In this document: piece after piece, positions 34,489-46,872 of the stretch
Numbering within the stretch: the stretch's first letter is position 1
Layout of the letters: each line of letters starts with the position of its first letter
Assembly: GCA_003008705.1 (NCBI GenBank)
Contig: PDUO01000020.1
Coordinates: forward strand, 188,817 to 252,816
Source of the DNA: Pezicula radicicola
Taxonomy: Eukaryota; Ascomycota; Leotiomycetes; Helotiales; Dermateaceae
DNA length: 64,000 nt
Reading direction: 5' to 3'
Notes under the pieces: model-generated
Databases searched by the model: none
Seen by the model: the letters and a program-made list of their open reading frames with translations, nothing else
What the model was told of the DNA's origin: nothing
Translations under genes and position numbers: made by a program

Positions 34489-35610
34489 ATGACAACCACC
34501 ACGACCCAAATATCTTCGGGACATGGAGAGTCAACTCTCCTCAAACTCTCCAGCGCCTCAGGACCCGTTTACCGGCGCGTCAGTACTGCACCCGTACGTG
34601 ATGCTCAACCAGAGGAAATTCCCCTAATAGATGTCTCAGGAATTTTCAGCTCCTCGCTCGAAAAAAGGAAAGCTGTAGCAGAACAAATTCACGAAGCAGC
34701 ATCCCAAATAGGGTTCTTCTACATGACCAACCACGGGATCCCGAAAGATGTCATCTCATCAGCTTCTTCTTCGGCGTCTAAGTTTTTCAAACAGAACAAT
34801 GACAAGAAGGAATTAGTCAATTCGAATAAGCTGAAGGGCTTTATTGGATGGAAGCCACCGGCCACGCAGCAGATTAGTGAGACTGAGAGTGTTGATGTAA
34901 GAGAAAATTTTAGTATCAAGTACACGCCGTCGTATGATCCGAGTGTGGGCGAGGACGATGTTATCCCAGATGAGATTTTTCGATTGCTGCCAAAAAAGGA
35001 GGACGAGTTCCCTTGGGAGAAGACAGCGAATTTGCCTGGGTTTAAGGAGGATACGCTGAATTATTGGCGAGAATGTCTGCTTCTTGCTAGGAAATTGGTG
35101 CATACTTTTGCACTTTCATTGTCTCTGCCAGAAGAGTACTTTGATACAAAGATTTCTCATCCGGACGCCGCTCTAGCTCTAAATTATTACCCATCAATAC
35201 CATCCACGACAACTGGAGAAGAAAATGTCAGCATAGGCTCACATACCGATTTCCAGCTCTTCACTATTCTCTGGCAAGATGCTGTGGGCGGGCTTCAAGT
35301 CTTGACTCCTGGGGGAGAATGGATAAATGCAAAGCCAATCGAGGGATCTTTGGTTGTAAATATCGGGGATTTCGCTGCGAGAATCACGAATGATCGTTAT
35401 TTAAGTACCGTCCACCGAGCTAAGAATTACTCCGGGCAAGAGAGACTATCGATGGCGTTCTTCTTTGGTTTTAACCTCAATGAGACCCTTGAAGTGTTGC
35501 CGAGCTGTATAGATGTAGACCATCCAGCTAAGTATGAGCCTATAACTTGTGAGGACTGGATTCGGAGGAGGATTGAGGCGAGCTTTGTTGAAGCAAAGGA
35601 CAAGGTATGA
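34489..35610 (+). CDS. Isopenicillin-N-synthase-like Fe(II)/2-oxoglutarate oxygenase
   Basis: A single exon encodes 373 residues. The N-terminal DIOX_N region shows IPLIDVSGIF (44-53) and IGFFYMTNHGIP (74-85). The catalytic jelly-roll carries the iron ligands His252 and Asp254 in IGSHTDFQLFTILWQD and His309 in STVHRAKNYSG, with the 2-oxoglutarate-binding Arg319-x-Ser in ERLS. These are the family signatures of plant flavonol-synthase-like and fungal specialised-metabolism oxygenases. The substrate is unknown. It is the first of four metabolic genes (34.5-41.9 kb), including a second oxygenase with only distant similarity. There is no signal peptide and the frame is intact. Confidence 0.88.
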   Translation: MTTTTTQISSGHGESTLLKLSSASGPVYRRVSTAPVRDAQPEEIPLIDVSGIFSSSLEKRKAVAEQIHEAASQIGFFYMTNHGIPKDVISSASSSASKFFKQNNDKKELVNSNKLKGFIGWKPPATQQISETESVDVRENFSIKYTPSYDPSVGEDDVIPDEIFRLLPKKEDEFPWEKTANLPGFKEDTLNYWRECLLLARKLVHTFALSLSLPEEYFDTKISHPDAALALNYYPSIPSTTTGEENVSIGSHTDFQLFTILWQDAVGGLQVLTPGGEWINAKPIEGSLVVNIGDFAARITNDRYLSTVHRAKNYSGQERLSMAFFFGFNLNETLEVLPSCIDVDHPAKYEPITCEDWIRRRIEASFVEAKDKV

Positions 35611-36539
35611 GCGAGGGAAGGAAGGGATGCGAGATCGTTTGGTTCAGACCTGGAAGAGTTTTCGAAGTTCGGTATAAAGCCAATAATGAAGCCATGAATT
35701 CAGCTATAGTAGATACTTAGAAGCCACAACTTCCCGAGAAATACCAGATGCTGATATTTGGCCAGCCAAATGTCCTATTGAGTTTAGCAGTGCTTGTGTT
35801 ACAGTCAATTGAGGTTTTGGTGCCAAAGCGGAATATCACCCTCGACGTAGATGAAATAGGTCGATGAGAGGAAATATCATTCGACTGTTGCCATTATCCA
35901 TTTTGTTACTGTTAGAGAGCGTTATTAATCCCCTCAACCCAGCCTGCTCATCAGAGTATGTTACCAATCTCTTAGATGTGATTTCGGCATAAGACGTTCA
36001 TAACAAACCATATATTCCGCCTCGGGACGTCTGTTAACATTGAGTTGGTGAACATATCTCATGTAGGAGTTGGGGTAGTCTGTGCTTTTTTCCTGATTGT
36101 TGCTGGCGTTACTAGCGTCGCAGGAGGCACTGTTCGTTCTTCAATATCACAAGCAGATGTGTGGAAATAGTATAAATAGGTCAATTTATGGTAGAGTAAG
36201 TAATAGTCCAGAAAATGTTTTGAGTTTGTTGAATGGAGGAAGTCGCGACGTGAAGTCTCGCGCTGGAATTTAACGTCACCTGACATAACAACTCAAATCC
36301 AGCGAGGATGAGGTCCATAAGTTTGCACTGTAGCATCTTCATAACGATTCCAAATTAATATTTGAGATGACATGAATGTACGATCGAGAGTTATAAAACT
36401 CCCAATTGTTTGATATTTGTCACGTGGCTCCAAAGCACCTCATCATGAAAATCCCACTCTTTCTCTAACTCATCACTTCACAATATCCATTTCTCCTCAA
36501 TAAAAAAAATACCAAATCACTTTCTCCGCATCATAAATC
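35611..36539. other. Intergenic, no gene seen
   Basis: About 930 bases between two genes on the same strand. No open frame with family-like sequence is visible. The final 110 bases (ACTTCACAATATCC onwards) are C/T- and A-rich, typical of a fungal 5' leader. Confidence 0.5.
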
Positions 36540-37748
36540 ATGGTAGATTTCATTGAAATTAACGGAGCAACACTAGCATATCGCTTAGTCGGTCCTCCCA
36601 AAGCACCACTCTTTATAACACTCCACGGAGGACGAGGATTTGGTACACCTCCTCTCCCCTTTCCTAAATTCCAAAACTACTTCTAAACTACCAAAAAAAA
36701 ATAAAGAACTCTTCTAACAACACAAGGTGACCACGCATCCGATTTCACAGCCTACTCACCCCTCCAAACAACCCACCGCATCCTCTCCTTCGACTACCGC
36801 GGCCACGGTAAAAGTTCCGTAACAACACCCTTCACATTCCACCAACTAGTTCAAGATATCGAATCCCTGAAAACCCATTTCGCCGGTCCAGGTCCAGAAA
36901 ATAAAGTGATTATCTGCGGAGGTAGTTTCGGTGGATATCTAGCTCAACAATATGCTATTGAATATCCATCTCATGTATCTCATTTGGTATTACGTGGAAC
37001 TGCGCCTTCTTATCATCGTATGTTCACATTTTAAAACTTTAAAACCTTCAAAATCTTCAGCCTGCACGCACCAAATTCTAATCCTTTTTTTCTTTTTTAC
37101 AAACCAAATAGATGAAGAACAAGCCCTCCAAACCCTCCAGCAAAGACTCCCCCTAGCCCCCAACGCAACCAAAGAAATGCTCGTAAACGGTGTATTTAAC
37201 TCCTTTAAAAACGACGATGAATTTCGACTTGTTATGTTTGCACTAGGTCCCCTCTACAGTGAATCCTATAATGCGAATATTGCGCTTCAGAAAAATTTGG
37301 AGACAGTTTTTAGGGCGGAGACTCATAGTATGTTTTTAATACCTTTTACTTCCTTTCAACTTTTTTTTATAGAAAGAGTTTCGGAATTTTTGGTGCGTTT
37401 ATTGAGATTATGAATAGATGATTTATACTCACCATCTGAGAAATTCTTCGACTATCGAGATCGATTACATTTGATAACTGCGAAGACATTGATTATTGTT
37501 GGAGAGAAGGATTGGATTTGTCCTCCTGGTATGTAATAAGCCATTTCCCTTTGAGATATCATAGGATAGTTATTTATTAATATTCTTGTGGACATATAGA
37601 TCAGTCTAAGATTATTGCCAGTAAGATTCCTGATGCTAGGCTTGAAGTTGTACCGAATGCAAATCATAGTGTGCATTTGGAGAAGAACAAGGAGGTGCTA
37701 GATATGATTAGCGGTTTTTTGGGTATTAGTTCTGTGGAAGATGCTTGA
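36540..37748 (+). CDS. Alpha/beta hydrolase, proline-iminopeptidase-like
   Basis: Five exons (36540-36642, 36727-37017, 37112-37327, 37418-37528, 37600-37748) with phase preserved throughout give 289 residues. The fold signatures are complete: the oxyanion strand FITLHGGRGFGD, RILSFDYRGHGKSS, the nucleophile elbow GGSFGGYL (G-x-S-x-G), the acid residue in IIVGEKDWICPP and the catalytic His in VPNANHSVHLEK. This is the arrangement of the proline iminopeptidase / haloperoxidase-like branch of alpha/beta hydrolases. The natural substrate cannot be read from the sequence. All four introns interrupt codons after their first base. The gene lies between an oxygenase and an MFS permease. Confidence 0.85.
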
Positions 37749-38342
37749 TATGTTTAAGCTCAGAGCTGAAGTCTTGAATTATGGGCTACGGGTTATTTAT
37801 ATCTAATCCAGATAGATAGCGATAGTAATCAAATTTGGATTACAAGATTTATATCAAATACTTGAGTCAAGTGAGCTATTCGGATCAAGTGAGTTGTTCC
37901 AGAAGCGAGTTACTCAGATTAAGTAAGTTACTCAGATTAAGTAAGTTACTCAGATTAAGTAAGTTACTCAGATTAAGTAAGTTACTCAGATTAAGTAAGT
38001 TACTCAGATTANGATTAAGTAAGTTACTCAGATTAAGTAAGTTACTCAGATTAAGTAAGTTACTCAGATTAAGTAAGTTACTCAGATTAAGTAAGTTACT
38101 CAGATTAGGTAAGTTACTTAGATGATTGCAAGTCCAATTTCACTTAAGTGAAGTTAGCAAGTTCAGCTTCATTGGGTTTGATAATTGATAAGCGAGAAAC
38201 TACTTTTTCTTTGTGGCTTCTGGATTAAATCTTTCAAATACTCCCAGTGTTTATTTTTCCATGCTAAATTTCATTGTTACGAATTTATTGGTATGATTAA
38301 TGCAACAGATATCTAAGCCAAAAACCATCTAAAGGTACCAAG
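37749..38342. other. Convergent 3' flanks with minisatellite
   Basis: The space between two convergent genes is largely occupied by an 18-base tandem array (37901-38125). The remainder is AT-rich 3' sequence. Confidence 0.6.
37901..38125. repeat. 18-bp minisatellite, about 12 units
   Basis: The unit GTTACTCAGATTAAGTAA is repeated head to tail with near-perfect identity, eleven exact GTTACTCAGATT cores and one variant at the right end. An undetermined base (n) at 38012 followed by a shortened unit suggests that the assembler joined reads imperfectly inside the array, so the true copy number may differ. Degenerate versions of the unit extend leftwards (TCAAGTGAGCTATTCGGATC) into 37865. Confidence 0.9.
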
Positions 38343-39974
38343 CTAAACCTTCCCCACAACTTTAACATTCACAGGCTCAACCCCCTTCTCACTACTCAAA
38401 CTCCCATCCGCAACAACCCCCGAATCCTCACCTCCCTCCAACCCCTCCCCTTCCACCACCTTCTCCTTCTCCCTCAAAGCCTTAATCTCAAAACACCTAA
38501 CCACAACAACCCAAACACACATCCCCAAAATAAACCCAAAACTAGCCTTGAACCCCCTCCCAAACTTCGGCGCATCAGTAACAGGATACAAAAACTGTTG
38601 AATAACAGTCGTTAGAGCAGCGCCACAACTATTCATAAAAGCAATTGTTAAAGCTCGAACTTGTGAATCATTTGAGCAGAGGATATTGGCCCATGCCATG
38701 TAGATGGGTGAGAGTGGACCGTCGAGACCTGCGAAGAGGTAGGAGACTATGTGTAAACCGAGAGGAATTTCCCAGACCATGAGACATATTGTGCCAAAGA
38801 TGAGGATGCAGAGGTTTAGAGCTACGACGAGCATTCGTCGTCCTGTTGCGTCGACGTAGGTATTTGCGGCTAAGATCATGACGATATTGAAACCGTTGAT
38901 GGCGGTCGGGATATTGTTCACTTGGTATAGGGACCAGGAGTGAGCTTTGTCATCTTTGAGGTATAGTTGCATTACTGTGTTTGCTACTTTTCCCACGGTT
39001 GTGTTCCAGAACCTATTTAGCTTATGATAAGTAGGGTTTTGAATGCCGTTGGTTGGGGATGGGGAGAAGCTTACATCCAGAGAATTGTGAGAACGTAGAC
39101 CTGCCATGATTTGAAAACTCGCCCAAAGGTGCCCCAGTCTAATTCACCATGTGCTTCGCGATCATCTTCGACCATTCGCTCCAAAGCCCTCTTCTTATCT
39201 TTCTCAGTGAAGTAAAATGCCGTCGTCTTCTCTGGTGTATCTGGGAAAAAGACAATGCCGTAAATAGCAATAACAACGGTCATTATGCCATCAATTATGA
39301 ATACCCAACGCCACGCAGCAATTCCATTTGTTCCATTAAGTCCTGCCAAAACTGCACTTTGAAGGTAGCCGCTAATCATCGTTCCAACGTAGGCGGCGCA
39401 GGAAAAGATGGCAGTTCTTTTCCCCAGTTCGGTTTTCTTGTACCATGATCCGAGAACGTACTGCATACCAACAAAGGAACTGCCCTCTAGGAGGCCAATG
39501 AAGAAGCGGATTGGGTAGAGCTTAACGGAAGTAAGTTATGAAGTCCTGTTTCGAATATTTGAGTGCTGAACTCACCTGGTTATAAGATGTGACCTTGTAA
39601 GTGCAAATAGTCAAGATAGCCCAAATGAATTCGCAACCAGGTAGTAAGAACCTAGGTGCAACTCGAGTGAGCAACAAATTTGCAGGAATACCGCCAATGA
39701 TAGTGCCAACTTGGAAACATGTCGTTGCTAGGTTATACTGTGTGCCATACATGCCCAGGTCTTCTTTCATTCCACTGACATACGCATTGCTAAGGTTTGC
39801 TTGATCCAGCCATTTTGTGAAGTACGCTAGGCATCCATAAGACAAGATAAAAAAGTCGATCTTGTGTAGGAGTTTCTTCTCAGCGGAGGTGGTTCCTTCG
39901 GGGTACCAGATGAAGAATTTGGGTACGTTATTGCCGTAAGAGGACGCGAAGAGGAGCTTGATGAACGAGAGCAT
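38343..39974 (-). CDS. MFS permease, pantothenate transporter (Liz1/Fen2)-like
   Basis: Three exons (39974-39576, 39520-39075, 39012-38343) encode 504 residues with about twelve hydrophobic segments. The N-terminal FFIWYPEGTTSAEKKLLHKI, then DFFILSYGCLAYFTKWLDQA and NLSNAYVSGMKEDL, is the recognisable opening of the fungal anion:cation symporter branch that includes the pantothenate carriers Fen2/Liz1. The central loop FPDTPEKTTAFYFTEKDKKR is also typical. It should be a plasma-membrane H+ symporter for a small carboxylate vitamin or similar acid. The exact substrate is inference. It shares a 576-base divergent promoter with the oxygenase at 40551, so co-expression is plausible. The C-terminal tail is hydrophilic and Glu/Gly-rich. 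Confidence 0.85.
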
Positions 39975-40550
39975 TTTCGCTCAACTCACTAATACTCGAC
40001 CAGAAGTAGTAAGGTCAGAGCGCTCTTCTTCTAGCCTAACCCTCTTCCACGCTGGGTCGATAGCCAAAGAAGTTGACTGCTAGATGAGAAACAAAAAAAG
40101 GTGATGAAGGAGTAAACATGGAGACTTACAACTAAAAACAAAAAGCACTAATGCAACTACTGCACTTGCACGGCCAAGCATGCGACCTAGTAATCGCTAT
40201 CCCACTACTGATTGACAATACCCATATCATTACCAAAGCTCAAAGTGAAGATAAAGACCCCAGAATCTAGGGCCGGCCGAAAATACAGCAATCTTCATTG
40301 GCTGCGAGATCCTCGGTAAATGATCAGATGGGGTTGTCGAAGCATTTCGGATTGCCCGTCAAGATAGCGGCAAGATGCGGCAGTTTACGCCAGGATGGGG
40401 GACTCAATTCCGGGGTCTTTGCGCCACGGTCAAGTATGATGTCTCCACGCCACTTTTCATTTCAACGCCTACTCTGGACTCTGGTTTCAACAGAATATCA
40501 GTCTCTCATGCCAGGTTACATCTACTATACAGTGAAGTGCATCTGAAATA
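39975..40550. promoter_or_regulatory. Divergent promoter, permease and oxygenase
   Basis: The MFS permease (minus) and the second oxygenase (plus) start on either side of this 576-base segment, so their promoters are shared or adjacent. No recognised factor site was identified. Confidence 0.5.
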
Positions 40551-41895
40551 ATGGCTGAGGTTCTAACCCCAACCACGGCTTTTGACCTAAAGCCCATAGA
40601 TAAAGTGAGATCTTACTACTACAACATGTAATGACCTTATTTCGTGGCTGACAACCCCCCCATAGAATGCGGATGAATATGTATATTTCCATTCCGGCTC
40701 CGAGCCGACATATCGCAAGGTCGTTCCAAAGGAGCAACGAACATCGTTCACTTCAATTCCAACCATTGACGTAGCAGAGATCGATGACCCTTCGCTAGAA
40801 ATTCGTCAAAAGATTGCTAAAGAGGTTTATGAGGCGTGTAGCACCTGTGGTTTCTTTTACATCAAGAACCATGGCATTCCAGAGAAGCTGGTGGAGGAGA
40901 CTTTTGAGGTTCTGAAGAGATTTTTTGCGGAAGATCTCGATGTGAAGATGGAAGCGCATTCTCTGAAAAACCCAGCAATTAGAGGATACGAACCAATGCT
41001 TTTCACGAAACTCGATCCCACTACCACAGGAGGTATGTAAATACTTTGGAGCGCTTGTGACATTGTGATTGTTTGGGTATTGAAACCTCACAGATTACAA
41101 GGAAGCGTTTACCATGGGCGATTGCGTGATCGAGCCCGAGCAGGATTATGTTGGTAAAGTAGGATCACAACCACCATCCCATATTACACAACCCCAAAAT
41201 ATTTGGCCCTCAAAAGCTCCGTATTTCAGAGAAGGTGTATACAAGTACTACAAAGAAGTACTCCCTCTAGCGTTGAAACTCGTTCGTATATTCGCACTTG
41301 CATTCAACCTCGAAGAGACTGCCTTCGATCAGTATTTCAAATTCCCGATTACAGGCATGAGGCCACTGCATTATCCGCCCATGCCCCCAGAAGAGTTCAA
41401 GAGTGGAATCGGATTAGGAGCGCATGCAGACTTTTCTTGTAGGCACACTTAACAGGCCTTAAAAGATAGATATTGACACCTAGTCTCACAGGGCTTACAC
41501 TGGTCCTCCAAGATACTGTCCCAGCTTTGGAGGTACTTAACCAAGATGGCATATGGGTTGATGCAAATCCCCAACCAAATACGCTTGTATGCAATGTGGG
41601 TCAGTATTTGGAGCGACAGAGCAACGGCAAATTTGCTGCCACAGTCCACCGGGTGCGGAACAAAACTGGCGAAAGACGTTATTCGCTGCCTTTCTTCCTG
41701 ACCTTGGACCCAGACGTCGAGCTAGGTGTGTTGGAGTGCTGTGTAGAAGAAGGCGAGAAGGCAAAGTTTGAGCCTATTAATGTGGGCGACCTTTATATCC
41801 GGCGTGTACTTCCTGCAAGGCAGAAGCATCCAACAAGTATCAAGTACCGCGACGTGCCGCAGGAACAATGGAAATACGACTTTTTGCTTAGCTAG
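40551..41895 (+). CDS. Second isopenicillin-N-synthase-like oxygenase
   Basis: Four exons (40551-40604, 40666-41032, 41094-41438, 41492-41895) encode 389 residues with phase kept. The N-terminal region has TSIPTIDVAEIDD and CGFFYIKNHGIPEKL. The core carries the iron-binding His-x-Asp in LGAHADFSWLTLVLQD (the Trp codon is split by intron 3), the distal His in AATVHRVRNKTGERRYS and the co-substrate Arg-x-Ser in the same segment. The domain order and length are typical of fungal 2OG-Fe(II) oxygenases of specialised metabolism. It is clearly paralogous in fold to the gene at 34489 but very different in sequence. The substrate is unknown. Confidence 0.87.
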
Positions 41896-43536
41896 TATGG
41901 CAAGTTCCTGTGGGAAAAATGAACTTGAAAATTTAAGCAGCCTTTTTTGAATCCTTAACCAGTTGCCGTTGACACTAATATTATTACGGATATTCCATCT
42001 TTATCAAGTTACTGCGCAAGTTACAGCTTGGTATGGTGACATGATAGTACCCCAGCGAGAGCGGATCTGACTTACAGCTAATTTTTCATCGCCTTCCTGT
42101 TGCGAAAACCCGAAATTCTGACATCGGAAAAGCAGGTTATTAAATGCGTCCCTGATGCACCTGTTGCTACCACTCCATAGTAAAGAAAAAGAGTCGGTCT
42201 AAAGTAATGAGTTGTAACTCAGGCAAATAAAGACAAAATCGAACAGTAAATGTAAGAAAAATAACATTGAATGGCACACAAGGCTTCACAATGCCTTAAG
42301 ACGAGCTAGATGCAGGACTGATGCATCTTTGCAGCACCCTCCCAGAACTCGTACAGGGTCTACCGCCTGATATTCGTTCCTTGTTCGGGCTCATGTCCGC
42401 ATCTGAAGGATCTTGCCAAAAACCAGATGACCAAGGGCCCAGCCTTGACTCTAAGAGGACTTGGAGCTTTCCAGCATCTTTGACAGCCCCCTCCTCGATT
42501 TACAACAATCCGAACCCAAGGTGTCGAGCCGTGTTGCCATATTTCGATACGGCCCGTCCCTTGTGTACCGGTATCATTTGCTAGTTAAACTTGCTCAGCT
42601 TGAGGCAGTTTGCAGCGCCACCTCCTGCGAGGACGATCCTAGACTTCACGTACACTTTTGTGCCCCTTTACAACCTTTGGTCGCCTCTACTTTCCTAGAC
42701 TCCACATCTAAAAATGTAACAACGCGGGATAGATTGATGGGAATTGGGTAAATGTGGGGTATACAATGCACGACGTTTCTGGACCCTGGCGGCGCTCCTC
42801 AATTTCCATTTCCGGGTAGGGTTAGCTACGAGCGAAACAGGTTGAGAGGATCGTGGGAAACGTTCCGCCAAGCTTCAGGGTGCGCAGCCGACTTTGGACG
42901 ACGCTGAGGTGGCCTGTGTCGCAAGTTGAGATAGAATTGGGAGGATTGTTTCTGAAAGACTCTGTGACTTTATGCGCTCCTGGAGGGCTGAGTCGTTAAA
43001 CGCTCTGGGAGAAGTTGGTGGGGGAGCCTCCTCGAGTAATAAACCCGTATGTGCGAGCATTTAATGGACTAAAACGCCACGCCCGCCGCTAGACACTAAG
43101 ATGCCATTGCCTTTCCCGCTTGACTGAACAGATCTCCAGATCAGCGTGGCGTCAGATGCGGCTGCATAAGGCGTTGGAGCATAGTGACTAGGATGTCGTT
43201 GAAACGATGATACACTTGGGAGAGGCTAAACAATAGCTTGGGTGGTATTAAGTGGCCACTGGAGGCTTGGAGCGCAGCGAAGGACCACTGCCACAACTGA
43301 AATGGTACTAAAAGTGTTATAGAAGGTCGGTTTCATTATGCGTGGAGGGGCGTCGCTCTCCTTTTTCGCAGGAGGACGATTCGGTCGTTTTTAAGGATGT
43401 GCATGCCCCGTTCCAATTGCCTCCTCTTGAGAACGGATGATTGTTGCTGACCGATTTTCTGTGATTTTATCGTGAATATTGGTTTTGTTGTCGCAAAGAA
43501 CGAGAGAAGCAGGAGAAAAAGAAGAGAGAAGGAACC
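41896..43536. other. Intergenic before alpha-actinin
   Basis: About 1.6 kb of balanced base composition and no supported gene. Several short open frames overlap on both strands without family-like sequence. The last 200 bases (purine-rich, AGGAGAAAAAGAAGAGAGAA) look like the alpha-actinin 5' leader. Confidence 0.5.
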
Positions 43537-46059
43537 ATGGCGCCGATGTATGGGTATTCAGGGGAGAGCCCTGAAGCGAGTTGCCCTGAGGACGGCCTCG
43601 TAGCCTTTCCCGATGTAGAAGTAAACAAGGCGACATCATCACCACCACCAACGCACAGTTCTCCCTCGTCCTCACCCACGTCGACGCCAAGCTACTCTCC
43701 ATCTACAATAAGATCACGACGAGATCGCAATTCGCAACAGAAATCTGCACGCCAGCAAAGATCGGCCACCACCAGTCTCCTGCTCACGAAGCACACCGAA
43801 GCGAAGCCAAAAGGCTTTCACCGCACATCCACCAGCTTGCCCGGAGAAGCTTTGGCGGCTATCGAACCGCCGCATGAGCAACGCTTCAAGAACAAAATGG
43901 CATACGAGGACCAGCAGAAATGGATTACCGTGCAACAAAAAACCTTCACCAAATGGTACGAGAAGTGCTCTGCGCAGAATAGCCCCTAAATTGTGCGTTG
44001 GTTGACAGGCAATGTTCTAGGCTCAACACTAAAATAGAACCTCGATCACTGGTGGTAGTTGATCTCGTGAAGGATCTGAGTGATGGTGTAAGTAAACTAC
44101 TGGGTAGCTGAGGTGTAGATCTATGGCTAACACAAGACCCGGAAATCAGGTCATTCTCATCCACCTCCTCGAATGCCTCTCCGATGTCTCTCTTGGTCGA
44201 TACGCGGCGAAGCCCAAACTACGGGTGCAACGATTCGAAAATGCAAACTTGTCTCTAGACTTTATCAAGTCCCGGGGCATTCAAATGACGAACATTGGCG
44301 CGGAGGACGTGGTGGATGGCAATCGTAAAATCATCCTGGGCCTGATCTGGACGCTGATTCTCCGATTCACTATAAGCGACATCAATGAAGAGGGTATGAC
44401 TGCAAAGGAAGGTCTGCTACTCTGGTGCCAGCGCAAAACAGCATGCTACGATGAAGTGGAGGTTCGGAACTTTACGGACAGCTGGAACGATGGACTTGCC
44501 TTCTGCGCCTTATTGGATATTCATAGGCCAGATCTTATCGACTATGATCAACTAGACAAATCAGATCATAGAGGGAACATGCAGCTGGCTTTTGATATTG
44601 CGAGCAAAGAGATCGGTATACCAGCACTGTTGGATGTAGAGGATGTATGTGATGTTGCCAAGCCTGATGAAAGAAGTTTGATGACCTACATCGCATATTG
44701 GTTCCATGCCTTTTCGCAGATGGAAAAGGTTGAAAATGCAGGAAGAAGAGTTGAAAAGTTTGTGAACAATATGCAAGGGGCCTGGGAGATGGAAAATGCT
44801 TACGAGAGGAGGATGAAAGCGCTTTTGAAGAGTATTAAGGAGCAAGGGCTGACATGGCAAGAATCTAAGTTTGAAGGAACATATGTAGATGCAAAAAGGC
44901 AAGCGACTGAGTTTGGTGCCTACAAAAGGGGGAAGAAAAGGGAGTGGGTTGCGGAGAAGAGCGACTTGGCGGCATTGCTTGGCAACATCAAAACCAAGTT
45001 GAGCACATACCGACTAAGAGCATACGAGCCTCCGCCAGAATTGCGATTGAGTGTGATGGAGGAGGACTGGGCAAACTTGATGAAGGCAGAGATGGCGAGA
45101 GGTCAGATTATCAACGAGACCATTCGAGAGTAAGTTTGTTTCCATAATTTAACAATTCAATACTCACATACCACAGCATCAAGAACGCTCTACGAAAATC
45201 GTTTGCCGACAAAGCTAATGACTTCGCCCTTACTCTCAATACAATGCAGCTGGCCATCTCTGGACTGGAAGGAGATGTAGAGGATCAATTGACCCACGTC
45301 AAGCGTCTAAACGAGAGTCTGAAGCCTATGAACGCATACCTCGACAAAATTGAGATTATCGACCAAAAGTGCGAGGAAGCGAATATTGAAGAAAACGATT
45401 TTACGACATATACCTATGACGAACTGTGTTACGAGCTTTCGCTTGTTAAATCTTCAGTCTCGAAAAAACTTGCGTTCCTCGATAACCAAGTTGTTGCCAG
45501 GAACATGACAAACCTCACTCCCATCCAACTGGAAGAATTCGAATCAGTCTTCCGCCACTTTGATCGCGACGTGACGAACTCTCTGATGGAACTGGAATTT
45601 AGCGCAGCTCTCGCCTCCCTGGGTCTCGTGTTCTCCGAAGACGAGATGCACGACTATTTCCTCGAGACGTCAAATGGTAAAGACTTTGTAACCTTCGAGC
45701 AATTCATTCGCTTCATGGTCGACGTAACCGAGGACCAGAATACAGCTGAGCAAGTCTTCCAATCCTTCCGCGAAGTTGCCGATGGTAAACCCTACGTAAC
45801 GGAAATGGACCTCCGCCACAGCTTGGTCCCAGACGAGGTCATCGAGAAGCTAAAGATGTTCGTTCCTGAACACAAGGGACCCGACCTTCAGGAAGACCGT
45901 GGCATGCCACAGTATGACTACATCGCTTTCATGGAAAAGCTTATCAGTGAGCCTGAAAGCGATGATGGGAGTGGCGACAATGCGTTGACTGAAATTTCAA
46001 ATGGCAGAAGTACACAGAGAGGCCCTTCATCTCCAACCAAGACGAATGGTTTCCACTAG
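43537..46059 (+). CDS. ain1: Alpha-actinin
   Basis: Four exons (43537-43955, 44021-44087, 44150-45129, 45177-46059) encode 782 residues. Alpha-actinin cross-links F-actin and in fungi acts at the cytokinetic ring and septum. After a Ser/Thr/Pro-rich leader of about 125 residues comes a tandem calponin-homology pair: CH1 from WITVQQKTFTKWLNTKIEPR through LGLIWTLILRF, and CH2 from AKEGLLLWCQRKTACYDEVE through LMTYIAYWFHAF. Spectrin-type helical repeats follow. The C-terminus has EF-hand-like units (FESVFRHFDRDVTNSLMELE, FVTFEQFIRFMVD) and the Ca2+-insensitive last domain. The long N-terminal leader is unusual compared with Ain1; a later ATG (43898) close to the CH domain is an alternative start. 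The symbol is that of the S. pombe orthologue. Confidence 0.95.
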
Positions 46060-46872
46060 GTCCTTGATTCGAACTCTTCTCATACGCTTAAGAAAGCAAT
46101 TTAATATCTTACGTTATATGATTCTCGACCAAAAATCATTTCTCTTTCCCTTTTTTTCTTCTCTTTTTGGAGGCCAACATGAAGCGGGCATGAACAGCAT
46201 GGAGCAGTGGTGGCAACTTCAGAGTGATGATAGATATACCAAATAAGCATGGGCAGGCGAAGAAGGACTCCTTTTCTTTTCTTTACCTTTTCCCTTTTAC
46301 TTTGTTTTTTCACTAAAAAAGATATCATTGATTGATGGAACGGTTTTAGTTTGATGATGGTAGGGAGGGTTAAGGGAGCTGGGACCTTTTTGTACATTCG
46401 TGCTGGGTAGTAGGGCGGTTTGGGCTGCGGGATTGTAGATAGGATACGAAAATATACAGTCTTCGCTTTAAACTGTGGTTCTGATTGTCTTTTTTCACTG
46501 ATTTTCTGAAGATGGGGGAATGTTTTTCCTCAGCAGCCTTGAACCACTCCACCTCCGCACTCAAATATCTTCTGGTTAAGACAACAAGCAAGATGAAAGC
46601 ATTCTTCAATCTTAATCTTAGTTTCTGATAAGTTTAGGTACTCCTTATACAACTCGTAAACCCATCTCCTCCCTAAGACCCTCCTACAATATCTCTCACA
46701 TTACTCCATCAACTTCTATTCTATCTCACTTTACCAACAAAACAGTCCTGCTACATGATTATGTTCAAGACTCTAAGGTAAAATATCATGATAAGGAGAA
46801 ATGGCTCCGTTTTCAACATCTGGAGCGTATTCAGCGATTCTGGTAAGCTCTGCCGTTCGAATATCGCTGAAA

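Noticed and set aside
37835..38125. Open frame with repeated LLRLSK units
   Set aside because: It is only the translation of the 18-bp minisatellite, contains the undetermined base, and has no protein-like sequence outside the repeat.
37901..38125. CRISPR-like regular array
   Set aside because: Units are directly adjacent without variable spacers, and the window is eukaryotic.
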